DNA of 47,530 nt from Nemertoderma westbladi (taxonomy: Eukaryota > Xenacoelomorpha > Nemertodermatida > Nemertodermatidae): assembly GCA_032718475.1 (NCBI GenBank), contig JAUCBJ010000313.1, forward strand, positions 1 through 47,530, read 5' to 3'. Positions 28,307-38,962 of the stretch are shown here, one piece after another (the stretch's first letter is position 1; each line of letters begins with the position of its first letter). A model generated the notes under the pieces. The model ran no database searches and was not told where the DNA came from. It was given only the letters and a program-made list of their open reading frames with translations. The translations under genes were made by a program, and so were the position numbers.

Positions 28307-29887
28307 TTGGTGAATCTGAGGCAAGTCACAAGACTAGCCTCAGTAAACACCCTAACACTCGGGTCCTCAATGCGACAAGGTGAGCTGACTGCCTTGGCAG
28401 ATAAGCTTTCTCTTAGCTCAGTGGGTGTTCATGAGCACCGAATGCAGACTGGACAGACTGATGAGGTTCTGATTAAGGACATGGGGGGCGGTTGGCGACT
28501 CGCCCTCGCGTCAGCAGATGATAGTGGCAATGGTGGAATTGGTCTATTGATGAATCCAACTGCACATGCAGCATTGGACAAAATAGACCAAATCTCTAAC
28601 CGCATCATCCGTTGCCACTTCTCATGTTCTGGAAGACTGGCTAAGAAGTTTCCTAAGGTGGTTCTGATTGTGTGCTACTCTCCAACTAGTGTTGCCCCTG
28701 TAGAGGAGGTGGAAAATTTCTACCAGAATCTACAAGCAGCTACTGATGGAGTGGATCAGCATGCATTCTTAACATTCCTGGGAGACTTTAATGCAAGTCT
28801 GCATCAATCACCTACATCGCCCTGGGTCTATAGCAATAGAGTTAACCGAAATTCTGTCCATTTTCAGGATTTTATCTCTGGAAATGGATTGTTTTCGGCT
28901 GGAACCCAGTTCAAGAAGCGAACTGGAAAGCTATGGACTCATAGTGGACCCAGTGGTCACAAGTCCCAGATAGACCATATTCTGTTTCGTAGGAAATACA
29001 GGAGCTCTATACAAGACTGCAATGCATTTACACTTCGACCCTTCTCCAGTGATCACCGCCTTATTGTGGCCAAGGTAAGACTTAGTCTGCGTGCTAGCAG
29101 AACAACGAAATCTGCCTTGCCGCGGCATGACTGGTCCTCTCTGTTGCAACAGCCAAGTGTGAGATCCAGCTTCACACTACAGCTGAGCAACAGGTATGAG
29201 GCTCTTGCCTCTGAGGCGGCAGATCACTGTGAGGGCTATACTGCCTTTACAGAAGCAGTTAAGTTAGCAGCTGCAGAAACAGTTCCTGTATACCCTCGAA
29301 ACAGGAAAAGGGCCCCCTGGACTGACAACAAAATTCAGAAGTGCCGAAATGACCTTTATAAGGCGCAGAAAGAGTCCCGACTCAAACAGACTACAGCGGC
29401 CAAGAATGCAGTTAAAGCTGCATCTAGGTCCCTGAACAGGCAGTACTCTGTTAATCTACAGGAGCTAATAAACCAACAGGTTGATGCCATCAATGATGCT
29501 GACGACAGCAGGCAATCATCCCAGGCATGGAAATCGATCAATCTGCTTACTGGGCGGAAAAGCCAACCAACCACCAAGGTTAAGGCTGAATCACCAGCCG
29601 ATCGCCTCAATGGTGGGAAAGCCCACTTTGAAAAGCTCCTCAATAATGACAGGGTATTGCCTGATAACTTTATAGAAGTAAAAGTGTCTGAGTCTGTACT
29701 CCCAGATATTCCCATTGGCGATATCTCCTTTGCAGAAGTGAAGGCTGCTGCAAAGAGCATTAAGACCAATCGTGCCAGTGGAGTAGATGGTGTTCCCCCT
29801 GAGGTCTTTAAAATACCTGAGTGTTTAAAGCTCATCTATCCCATCATAGTAGACATGTACCGTACAACAAGAGTCCCACAAGAATGA
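28307..29887 (+). CDS. RTE ORF: endonuclease and RT N-terminal part
   Basis: 526 codons, first internal ATG at 28370. Endonuclease motifs: VGVHEHRM (Glu), GGIGLLMNP, FLGDFNASL (Asp, Asn), QIDHILF and SSDHRLIVAKVRLSLR. A Lys/Arg/Gln-rich linker follows, then the RT entrance block KTNRASGVDGVPPEVFK. The frame ends at 29887 because one base is missing, and RT continues in the register of 29821-31266. RTE proteins copy themselves by target-primed reverse transcription and need no separate ORF1. The true start is uncertain; the frame is open slightly upstream of the ATG. Confidence 0.9.
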   Translation: MVNLRQVTRLASVNTLTLGSSMRQGELTALADKLSLSSVGVHEHRMQTGQTDEVLIKDMGGGWRLALASADDSGNGGIGLLMNPTAHAALDKIDQISNRIIRCHFSCSGRLAKKFPKVVLIVCYSPTSVAPVEEVENFYQNLQAATDGVDQHAFLTFLGDFNASLHQSPTSPWVYSNRVNRNSVHFQDFISGNGLFSAGTQFKKRTGKLWTHSGPSGHKSQIDHILFRRKYRSSIQDCNAFTLRPFSSDHRLIVAKVRLSLRASRTTKSALPRHDWSSLLQQPSVRSSFTLQLSNRYEALASEAADHCEGYTAFTEAVKLAAAETVPVYPRNRKRAPWTDNKIQKCRNDLYKAQKESRLKQTTAAKNAVKAASRSLNRQYSVNLQELINQQVDAINDADDSRQSSQAWKSINLLTGRKSQPTTKVKAESPADRLNGGKAHFEKLLNNDRVLPDNFIEVKVSESVLPDIPIGDISFAEVKAAAKSIKTNRASGVDGVPPEVFKIPECLKLIYPIIVDMYRTTRVPQE

Positions 29888-31266
29888 AAACAAATAAGTT
29901 GGTGCCAGTTCCCAAGAAGGGCAACCTAACACTCTATGGTTCTTTTCGGGGAATCTCATTGATCTCGATTGCTGCAAAACTATACAATAGAATTCTATTA
30001 AATCGCATCAGGGATCCCATTGAGAGACTGCTACGTGGAAATCAGAATGGGTTCCGTAAAGGTCGTGGGACCATGGAGCCCATTTTGGCACTTAGAAGGA
30101 TAATTGAAGAGTTATCAAAAAAGAAAGACAGGCATCTGGCTGTTATCTTTGTTGACTTCTTCAAGGCCTTTGATTCAGTCTCTCGCTCACGTATGTTCAG
30201 CATACTTTCATTATATGGGATTCCTGATGAAATTATTGCAGCAATCAGATCAGTATACGATGGTTCGACAACATTTGTGTCTACTGTTGACGGTGACACA
30301 GAACCATTTGAAGTGTAATGGGGCGTCCTCCAAGGAGACACACTTGCACCATTCTTGTTCATTATTGTGGTTGACTATGTTCTACGCATGTCCTTAGATC
30401 ATTATAATGATGATGGGGTGATGATAACTCCACCTACTGGCTCCAGAAGTCAAGGAAATCCTGCCAAGTACCTAACTGATCTAGACTTTGCTGATGACTT
30501 AGGAGTACTATCAGAATCATTAGAGGGAGCCCAACGGCTCCTCAGCTCATTAGAACATGCTGCTTCTAGTGTTGGTCTTTTTATTAACTCCAGAAAGACC
30601 AAATTTCTGACAGTTAACTTTGAAAGTCCTCAGCAAGTCTCTGATCGGATGAGCATAAGCTCAAAGGATGGTATGCTTGAGCATGTGGACGACTTCTGTT
30701 ACCTGGGATCATGGATCCGGAAGTCAGGTGAGGACCTTCGAATACGTAAGGGAAAGGCATGGGCAGCCTTGAATAGGCTTTCCAGGATTTGGAAGTCACC
30801 GAGAATTAATCGGAAACTTAAGGTCCGATTATTTAGAGCAGCAGTAGTTCCAGTACTCCTCTACGGGAGTCCATGCTGGGCTCTAACTGCTGAGGACACC
30901 AAATCTCTGGATGGCACATTCACAAGAATGCTACGCCGGGTTCATTGTGTCAAGTACAAGGCACACATCTCCAACCAGACACTATATAACATTGGAGGTG
31001 TCTCATTGGTTCCCCCAAGCTTGACACTAGAACAAAATCGCCTCCGTTTTGCAGGACATTGCTTTCGCCGTGGGGACCAGCCAGTGCATAATCTTGTACT
31101 TTGGCAGCCTCATGGAGTGAATAAGCATGGTGGACAGCCCATGACTTTCTTGAGACGCATCTTAAAGGACACTGGCCTTAAAGATGCGGATGATCTAGCA
31201 AATGTCATGGGTGATAGGGAGTTGTGGCGGTGCAATTTTGTTGACAAGCCGGCACAGCATTCTTAA
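29821..31266 (+). pseudogene. RTE ORF: RT catalytic and C-terminal part, one internal stop
   Basis: One register throughout, with a single TAA at 30316-30318 directly before WGVLQGDTLAPFLF. Blocks: KLVPVPKKGN, FRGISLISIAAKLYNRI, NGFRKGRGT, VIFVDFFKAFDSVSR (first catalytic Asp), LQGDTLAPFLF, LDFADDLGVL (catalytic pair at about 30490-30498), then YLGSWI, LYGSPCWAL and the C-terminal block RLRFAGHCFRRGDQPV. The first about 20 codons duplicate sequence read in the other frame before the shift at about 29880. Not functional as it stands. Confidence 0.9.
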
Positions 31267-31324
31267 AAATGCAGCTGCAATGCAGCATGCCGATCATAGT
31301 AGTAGTAGTATAGTAGTAGTAGTA

Positions 31325-31412
31325 GCCCAAACAGTGCTGCCCCATCTACGGATCGAACCCGGGCTCCCTAATCGGAAGCACAGTAATGTCACCACTAGAC
31401 CAAGCTGCTGCT
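31325..31412 (-). ncRNA. tRNA-derived SINE-like segment
   Basis: On the minus strand there is an A box TGGTCTAGTGG (31402-31392) and a B box GGTTCGATCC (31359-31350) 32 nt apart, with tRNA-like flanks. The acceptor stem does not pair cleanly and the body runs straight into a (TAC)n tract and the 3' end of the RTE copy on the opposite strand. It therefore looks like a SINE head with an RNA polymerase III promoter rather than a working tRNA gene. Confidence 0.6.
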
Positions 31413-31772
31413 TATTATTATATTATATATATTATTATATATTTAATATATAATTTATTTTATATTTTATATATATTTTATATTTATATATTTAATAATT
31501 TATATATATATTATTATATATTTAAAAATATATAATGAATTATTGTTATAGCTTTTAATAGCAAGTAAAAGGTGCTTCGAAGTAACTTTTAACCCCTACT
31601 AGTGGCTCCATAGAAAATAGTTGTCTTACTAAAAGCGCTTTTAGCAAACTAAAAGCGCTTTTAGGTTAAAAGGGTTTCAAGCAAACTTATTAAGCTAATA
31701 GCGTTATTTAAAGTTTTTTAAAAGCGCTTTTAACTAATAGGGGTTAACTAGGGTGTCCAGCAACCCACCCTT
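31413..31772. other. AT-rich tract and AAAAGCGCTTTT palindromes
   Basis: 31413-31545 is nearly pure A/T. 31630-31745 contains at least three AAAAGCGCTTTT palindromes and CTAATAG words, mirrored by the cluster at 26865-27015. No gene. Confidence 0.6.
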
Positions 31773-32601
31773 CAGGTCATTAGCGTGGGCCGTTCTTTCC
31801 CAATTTATGGCACTTTTTCATAATATTTCTTTAGAAACTTCTTATGTGCTTCTTTGGTTAGGTGGATATGATGACTAGGATTCATAGTAATGTAATAAAA
31901 TTTCATTCTGGAATTTTTATCTTGTAGTTGCCAAGGTAACCGGGCGCAAAGTTCAAATTTCGAGTGCCTGTAATTCAAAACGACAAGGGAATCAGTTTTT
32001 GAGATTTGGTATATAAGTAAAGGGAACAAAAGACTATCAAAATATTTTATACATTTAATTTTTTTTTTCAATCCCGTTTCCATGGCGACGGGAATTACGA
32101 TAATTTCCCATTATGACCGCCAGATAGAAACTGGAAACTGAAATATTGACTATTAGAAATATTATGATTCACAATTGACGAATTATAAAATAACATGTTG
32201 GCAATTTTAACTTATTATTTAGACTGACAAAAGAATAAAAATGGTGTTTTATAGAATTGGTAGACAATTTTTCATATTTTTTAAACAGATTCAAATGTAA
32301 AATATTTTGAAATATTTTGAATATTTTGATTCTTTTATTCCCTTTAATAACCTACCAAATCTCAAGGAAAGAATCCGTTGTCGCCCTGAAATACAGGCGC
32401 GCAAAGTTTGAACTTTGCACCCTTGGCAACTACAAGATAAAAATTCCAGAAAGACATTTTATTACATTTCTATGAACCCTAGTCATCATATCCACTTAAC
32501 AAAAGTAGCATAAAAGTTTCTAAGGAAATATTATGAAAATAGTGCCTTAAATAGGGAAAAGATCGGCCCAAATTTCAGCAATCCGCTCGCTGCATGACCT
32601 G
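31773..32601. mobile_element. Fold-back element with about 250-bp inverted arms
   Basis: The left arm (31773-about 32060) and right arm (about 32345-32601) are imperfect reverse complements. Both contain GGCAACTACAAGATAAAAATTCCAG (right arm about 32425-32449; left arm inverted), CCTAGTCATCATATCCAC and a GGCCC block. Outer ends share CAGGTCAT/ATGACCTG. The about 285-bp centre is AT-rich. No protein is encoded; the open frame at 32083-31805 is in the arm. No target duplication is evident. Confidence 0.65.
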
Positions 32602-33592
32602 TTATTATATATATGCTTATATGTACAAATTGCAAAACGTGTTATGACTAATTACTGTTTATAACAATGTTATGGGGTGTTATCCTTTTAAGACTAAAAG
32701 TGCGGGAGATACAGTATGTCCATACAGTAGGAGAGATATCAGGGAGGAATAGTCTGGGACAAATACTATGTGTTGAAAAAAATGGGGCGAAAAGTCCACG
32801 ATGAATAGACTAGAACGAAAAGTCCAAGGTGGCAGAATTTTTGTCCCTGGATATCCAGGATTCGTCTCCAGATATTTTTTGTACTTCATCTCCGGGACGG
32901 GAAGACCCGTGGTGAAAAGTCCTAGATCTGATGATATGGCATGTCTTTAGTCGCCAATAACAATTAACAAACAAATTATTTGATTTTTATTTTATTTAGA
33001 TTATAAGATTATCCGAGTTATGTTCACTTTCTTGATTGGCAATTTAATAGTTCTAATTCTACTGGAAAACATTTACATACATTACACGTTCTCCCACATG
33101 GATCACAACATATTCGGCGCAGTGCTCAACGTCTGAATTTTTTACTATTTTTCTCTTATTTGCATATTTACAGTTTATAATTAATTTATAGTGACAGTTC
33201 TAATAATAGTTATTGTCCTGTTGTGCTTTAAATACTATTTATGCAAGATAAATTTCTATAAATTATATGAAAACAACACAACTTGAACCGAAAATAACAT
33301 AAATTGTACAAGACAATTAAGAAAATTTTGTATTTGTTTTATAACCTGATATATACAGTAGTATGAAATTATACAAAAAAAAACCACTGTGTCCAATCCC
33401 GATCTGCAATTATTTATCAATACCACCCGTTTTTAATTAAAAGCACACATCATATTTAACGTTTAGTCTATTAAAGTAATAATTACTACTTAAAATGACG
33501 ATTTTGACAGCTACATAAACTTTCTACATAAATTTACACTGTGAAAGCAATCTTTCATTGCAATCACCTACAGTATTACAGTAGTAAATATT
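32602..33592. other. No gene seen
   Basis: AT-rich. The only structure noticed is GAAAAGTCC recurring at about 32788, 32818 and 32914. The last part is probably the 3' untranslated region of the minus-strand Ly6-like gene, but I cannot pick a polyadenylation site. Confidence 0.4.
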
Positions 33593-34528
33593 CTATTTCA
33601 TTTCATTTACCAGTAGAATATGTGACATAATTATTACCAAAAAAATGTGTGCAATGTTTATATGAAAAGCAGGCGCCTTATTGCAAAAGTCATCATTACA
33701 ACACTTCGTCTGGCACTTATCTGCATTGGTATTCATGTAATATGTACAATTAATATCTTGCAATCCATTGCTATTCTTGTAGCATTCAGAGTTGCATCCC
33801 AATGATATGTTGAAAGTGTTATTTTCATGTATAACATCCATCTAAAACAGAAATAAGATAATATATTTTGACACATAGATATGCAGTTGCCAGTTGGCAT
33901 TTTTTTTTATGAGGTTATGTTATTGTTTTGTTGGCTACCAGTATGAAAAGGTATTCATAATTAATTTTAATTTTTCAATTTTAGTTTAAATTTTGATTTC
34001 AATTTCAAATTTAAAATATTTGTACTAACAGTAGCTAACGGTATTTATGGCCTTTATATTATAAACATACTGGAATATTGTATTAATAACACGCAATTTT
34101 GATGTCACTTGAATTTTAGTCTAAGAAATCGTGTAGTTTATGGGAATCTTATATACCACTCATAATGAATGTCATACAGTTCTATTGGCCCCTGCATGGA
34201 CCAACTGTAAACTAGAACTGGTGGGTCATGCCCAATCCAAACTGACCAGATGAATCTTAGAAACGCAACTAACTGTTATTCAGCAAGGTATCCCTGGGTT
34301 TTGCTAATATGATTCTACCTAGGTTGTACAATGCATCATTTGTTATAAAAAAATTTGCACCCATAGATCAACTTACACCACAGTATATTCCGTGCTCAGC
34401 TTCGCATGTTGTAATATTCCTTTGAATTCGTATTTCCTCATCTTCTATTCCAACCAAACAGTCATTGACTGTATTATGTACCGCAGATGATGTGTTGCAC
34501 TGAAGTTCCCCTTTGTAACACTTCCTTT
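33593..34528 (-). CDS. Ly6/uPAR three-finger, probably GPI-anchored protein (last two exons)
   Basis: Exon 34528-34377 follows an acceptor (polypyrimidine then CAG) and ends at donor GTAAGT. It encodes 50 whole residues starting RKCYKGELQCNTSS and ending ITTCEAEHGIYCG. Exon 33841-33593 follows TTCTGTTTTAG in the same phase and encodes 82 residues, with CNSECYKN, the family signature KCCNDDFCN, then a hydrophobic tail IAHIFLVIIMSHILLV fitting a GPI-attachment signal, and a TAG. Both exons join without changing frame across a 535-bp intron. Ten or more cysteines fit one three-finger domain. N-glycosylation sequons (NTS, NIT, NTF, NIS) are present. The signal-peptide exon should lie upstream, beyond the RTE copy at 34680, and was not found. 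Likely a cell-surface protein; its partner is unknown. Confidence 0.8.
33842..34376 (-). other. Intron of the Ly6-like gene
   Basis: 535 bp, GTAAGT at 34376-34371 and TTTTAG at 33847-33842. AT-rich with a T-run at about 33900. Phase 0 on both sides. Confidence 0.75.
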
Positions 34529-34679
34529 CTGAAAAAAAATTGAATGCCGCTTATTTAATTAAGATAAGGCAGTTGAAAGAAAGGTTTTTAACTTTGAAGG
34601 ACGGTGTGAGGAAATAAAGAGCCAGCATAATTTCTACTATATACCTATTTATCAACACCTCATCATCTCCCTTAATACC

Positions 34680-35738
34680 TAGTGGATTAGATGAAATCCC
34701 AGCGGAGGTATGGAAAACAGGAGTACTAAACAGACCAATATTGGATGTTTGCAACTGGATGCTGAAAGGGGAAAAGCCACCACCAATTTGGACTAAAGGT
34801 CAACTAAAGCCTTTCCCTAAGAAAGGAGACCTCGGTGTACCAACAAACTATCGTGGGATCTGTCTTATTGTGGTATCACAATATACAACAAAATGATTCT
34901 ATATAGAAGTAGACCTCACATAGAGAAACTACTGCGTAAGAGCCAAAGCGGATTTCGGCCAAATAGATCAACAATAGCTCAGATACTTGCACTACGGAAA
35001 CTGGTTGAAGGAATTAAGTCAAAGAACACGCAGTCATGACTTTTGTGGACTTTAAGAAGGCATTCGACTCCATACCTAGAGGTAAAATACTTGAAATCCT
35101 AAGAGCTTATGGAATACCAGAAGTAATTGTTGCTGGCATTGGATTGTTATATTGTGACACAGAAGCGCAGGTACTCTCACCAGATGGTGAAACTGAGTGT
35201 TTCTCAATCCTGGCTGTAGTATGGAGTAATGCAAGGTGACACATTAGCGCCATTACTATTTGTAATTGTGCTGGATTACGCAATGAGGACGGCCACAAAG
35301 GGTGAAGATCTGGGATTCACACTACAAAAACGCAGAAGTATTAAATATCCAGCAACTACAGTCATAGGCAACGACTTTGCGGATGACATAGCCCTGCTCT
35401 CTAATATGCTAGCAGATGCACAGCTTCTACTGAATAAAGTGGAGAGGGCTGCTAAGGAGGTTGGATTGCATATAAATGCAAGGCCGAATTCATGACTTTT
35501 AATGTTAATGGAAACTTGACAACAATTGATAATAATCAACTAACGAAGGTTGACGACTTCCAGTACCTTGGATCATGGATAGAGAGTAGTAAAAAAGACA
35601 TAGATGTTAGGGAAGCAAAGGCATGGGTAGCTCTATCAAAATTTGATACCATCTGGAAATCAGATCTCTCCAGGCACCTGAAGACTAAGTTCTTTCGATC
35701 CACAGTGGAAAGTGTACTTTTATATGGGTGTAAACGCT
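34680..35738 (+). pseudogene. RT fragment of RTE copy 2
   Basis: Broken RT in several registers. Recognisable pieces are DEIPAEVWKTG, a PKKGD block, FVDFKKAFDS (about 35040), MQGDTLAPLLF (35229 onward), DFADDIALLS (about 35372-35401) and YLGSWIESS. Small deletions near 34870, 35030 and 35480 shift frame. It stops matching at the TATATGGG where the satellite begins. Confidence 0.85.
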
Positions 35739-37240
35739 ATGCCTACACCTATGCCTACACCTACACCTACGCCTATGCCTACACCTACGTCTACACCTAT
35801 GCATACACCTACACCTACACCTATGCCTATGCCTAAGCCTATGCCTACGTCTACACCTACACCTACGCCTACACCTACGCCTACACCTACGCATACACCT
35901 ATCCCTACACCTACGCCTACACCTACGCCTACACCTACGCCTACACCTACGCCTACACCTACGCATACACCTATGCCTACACCTACACCTACACCTACAT
36001 CTATGCCTACACCTACGCCTACACCTACGCCTACACCTACGCCTACACCTACGCATACACCTATGCCTACGCCTACACCTACACCTACGCCTACACCTAC
36101 GCATACACCTATGCCTACGCCTACACCTACGCCTACACCTACGCCTACACCTACGCATACACCTATGCCTACGCCTACACCTACACCAACGCCTACGCCT
36201 ACACCTACGCCTACACCTACGCCTACACCTACGCCTACACCTATGCATACACCAACACCTATGCCTACACCTACGCCTACACCTACGCCTACGCCTACAC
36301 CTACGCCTACACCTACGCCTACGCTTACACCTACACCTACACCTACACCTACACCTACACCTACACCTACACCTACACCTACACCTACACCTACACCTAC
36401 ACCTACACCTACACCTACACCTACACCTACACCTACACCTACACCTACACCTACACCTACACCTACACCTACACCTACACCTACACCTACACCTACACCT
36501 ACACCTACACCTACACCTACACCTATGCCTATGCCTATGCCTATGCCTACGCCTACACCTACTCCTACACCTACGCCTACACCTACGCATACACCTATGC
36601 CTACGCCTACACCTACGCCTACGCCTACACCTACACCTACACCTACACCTACGCCTACACCTACGCATACACCTATGCCTACGCCTACACCTACACCTAC
36701 GCCTACACCTACGCCTACACCTACACCTATGCATACACCTATGCCTACGCCTACACCTACACCTACGCCTACGCCTACACCTACACCTATGCCTATGCCT
36801 ATGCCTATGCCTATGCCTATGCCTATGCCTATCCCTATGCCTATGCCTATGCCTATGCCTATGCCTATGCCTATGCCTATGCCTATGCCTATGCCTATGC
36901 CTATGCCTATGCCTATGCCTATGCCTATGCCTATGCCTATGCCTATGCATATGCCTATGCCTATGCCTATGTCTATGCCTATGCCTATGCCTATGCCTAT
37001 GCCTATGCCTATGCCTATGCCTATGCCTATGCCTATGCCTATGCCTATGCCTATGCCTATGCCTATGCCTATGCCTATGCCTATGCATATGCCTATGCCT
37101 GTGCCTATGCCTATGCCTATGCCTATGCCTATGCCTATGCCTATGCCTATGCCTACACCTACGCCTTGCCTATGCCTACACCTACGCCTACGCCTACGCC
37201 TACACCTACGCCTACGCCTACGCCTTCACCTACTATGTAA
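35739..37240. repeat. CCTANN hexamer satellite, about 1.5 kb
   Basis: About 250 tandem hexamers of CCTACA, CCTACG and CCTATG with rare variants. Organised in blocks: mixed with a higher-order pattern containing ACGCATACACCTATG (35740-36330), pure CCTACA (about 36326-36522), mixed (36523-36785), nearly pure CCTATG (36786-37152), and a mixed tail. The unit length of 6 leaves several frames open on both strands (PTPTPT, RCRCRC, HRHRHR). These are not genes. Confidence 0.98.
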
Positions 37241-37329
37241 ATATATGTATAATACTATGTATAATAACTATTTATAATCGCAACTATCGTTTTTGGTGCT
37301 TGTCTGATGGGACGAAAAATGAAAGTAGC

Positions 37330-37800
37330 ATAAAATTTCAAACGGCAAAAATCGAATTTGGTTAGTTAATACGATATTTTTGAGTGTCATATTCGTGATC
37401 AGCGTCCCAGAAAACCCATAATATCTAACAATCAGGTTCATTTGGTGATGATTTTTGATTATCAAATGTGTGCTATTTGTATTTTTCATGCCGCACATTG
37501 ACACATATCCAAAAATGCCCTAATCAACAATGTACGATATATTTCAGTATCATATTCGTGATCAGCATCCTAAAAAACCTATTGTATATGGTGATAGAAT
37601 TGAGTTGATTTTGTGGTGATTTTTCATTATCATATTTGCACTACTTGTTTTTTCGTGCCCCAGGGGGGCACATTCATAATTACCAAAAGTTTTCTCGAAT
37701 ATTTTCGAGTGAGTTCTATAATCGTGATCAGCATAAAAAAAACCGCTATATACTGCAAATAAATTTATTTTAGTGAGCCATAAAAATTTTTGAAAATTTT
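37330..37800. repeat. About 165-bp tandem repeat with CGTGATCAGC core, 3 units
   Basis: CGTGATCAGC at 37394-37403, 37557-37566 and 37723-37732, each followed by an A-rich stretch ending in AACC. The first two units also share TGGTGATxxTTTxATTATCA and a GTGCC/ATGCC block. Units are diverged. No coding frame. The following block (37830-37900) with CGAAAACAAACATAGCCATG looks like part of the same insertion. Confidence 0.75.
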
Positions 37801-37957
37801 AGCACGAAAAATACTGGAGATGGGTGCCAGAAAGGGACCATAGAACGAAAACAAACATAGCCATGTAAATGGCGTTTTCGCTGTTGGATAGCCCATTAAA
37901 TTTTAGGAAAAGTCAAGAAATTTCGGTTTTCCAAAAAAACTTGACTGAAAAATACAG

Positions 37958-38179
37958 ATGATTTACAAAACAATTTGGAGAAGTAAAGACGAGGTCATAC
38001 CAGATCTACTTTTCTGGCTACCAACACATAGAAAGCGTAGCCGTGGACGACCGGCTATAACATATATAGACCAGCTTGAAAGGGATACTGAACTTGAGAG
38101 AAACGAAATTGCGACAACTATGGAGAATCGGGAAGCCTGGAAGGATCTCAATTCCACTGTCCGAGTTCGCTCAACCTAG
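37958..38179 (+). pseudogene. C-terminal RTE ORF fragment (copy 2)
   Basis: 73 codons ending RVRST and TAG, the RTE C-terminal tail, with KRSRGRPAITYIDQLERDT and ENREAWKDL. About 95% identical to 41825-42027. Followed by AGTAGTTGTAGT, the RTE end. Confidence 0.85.
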
Positions 38180-38261
38180 TAGTTGTAGTCTACGGTGGCC
38201 CATAACGGCCACCGCTCTTCTCACACACAGGTCACCCACACAAACATCATTTTTAATTTTA

Positions 38262-38415
38262 TAGTGTGTGTGTAGGTGGCATCGTGAGTGTGTGCGTGGG
38301 GGTGTAGGTGGCATAGTGAGTGTGTGCGTGGCATGGTGTGTTGTGCGTGGCATAGTGTGTGTGTTCGTGGCATAGTGTGTGTGTGGGTGGCATGGTGTGT
38401 GTGTGCGTGGCATGT
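38262..38415. repeat. GT-rich minisatellite
   Basis: About seven imperfect units of GTGTGTGCGTGGCATAGT-like sequence, about 18-26 bp each. Lies between the ends of two RTE copies. No gene. Confidence 0.85.
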
Positions 38416-38962
38416 CCCAGTCTGCCAGTGTACCTAAATTATACCTAACATAATGTAGATCTACAGTAGGCCTTCAGGTCAGGTCAGGTCCCCAGATCCT
38501 GCTACCACTATGGCAGTAATGTGGTACTACCTGTAGCTGCCAGCCCAGTAGGGCAGGCCCGATAAGCATAGCCTATTCATTATTTAGTTGATCAAGAGTG
38601 GGTTGGTTCAGCCCCATCAACTTAATAAGTCATTGAGGGCTATAGCGCCTAGGGCACCATTGAAGGCAAAGGCTTGATACACATCTGCATTAGAGATGAT
38701 ACACGCCCCGCCCTGTCTATACTGGATGCTCCTCTACCAGTGTTAGGTAACCTAACCCATGAGGCACACTTGGTTCAGGGTGTAACAAAAGGACCCCTAC
38801 AGTCGGCAGCAGGGCTGTAGGCCATGGATAGGCGGAAGGTAATCAACCAACGGCTAGACATGCTGACAAGGTCGGTGGAAGGTAATCAACCAACGGCGAT
38901 TTACTGCGAAGACGCTTGTAGGAGTTGCGACCACAAGCGGTTTACTCCCGCAACTGAAAGAT

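Larger units (their letters stand above)
28138..31320 (+). mobile_element. RTE-type LINE copy 1
   Basis: Begins near TCAGGTCAGGTCAGG, a pentamer run also found at 38475 at the head of another RTE copy. It encodes endonuclease-RT (28307-31266) and ends in a trinucleotide run (TAG)n at 31298-31325, typical of RTE tails. Broken by one frameshift and one stop. Confidence 0.8.
25901..31770. mobile_element. Decayed DNA-transposon-like region bounded by a 16-bp inverted repeat
   Basis: GGGTGGGTTGCTGGAC at 25901-25916 is the exact reverse complement of 31755-31770. Near both ends CTATTAG-type motifs occur. Inside are relics resembling both PIF/Harbinger proteins (27312-27398 and 27455-27607) plus a later RTE insertion (28138-31320). 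No target duplication is evident next to the 16-mers, so the true ends may lie elsewhere. The assignment to one element is an inference. Confidence 0.35.
34680..38190 (+). mobile_element. RTE-type LINE copy 2, 5'-truncated and interrupted
   Basis: 34680-35738 matches 40588-41646 of the more complete RTE copy, and about 37965-38190 matches 41822-42040 at its 3' end. Between them, 35739-37957 (satellite plus 165-bp repeats) replaces about 175 bp of the element. It lies in the probable upstream intron of the Ly6-like gene, on the opposite strand. Confidence 0.8.

Noticed and set aside
31325-31412. Functional tRNA gene
   Set aside because: A and B boxes are present but acceptor and anticodon stems do not pair properly, and the segment is fused to a microsatellite tail.
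32680-32889. Small minus-strand frame of 69 codons
   Set aside because: No recognisable motif, AT-rich surroundings, and length expected by chance.
35685-37277. Long open frames of PTPTPT, HRHRHR and RCRCRC type on both strands
   Set aside because: They are readings of the CCTANN hexamer satellite, whose unit length keeps several frames open; no other coding signal.
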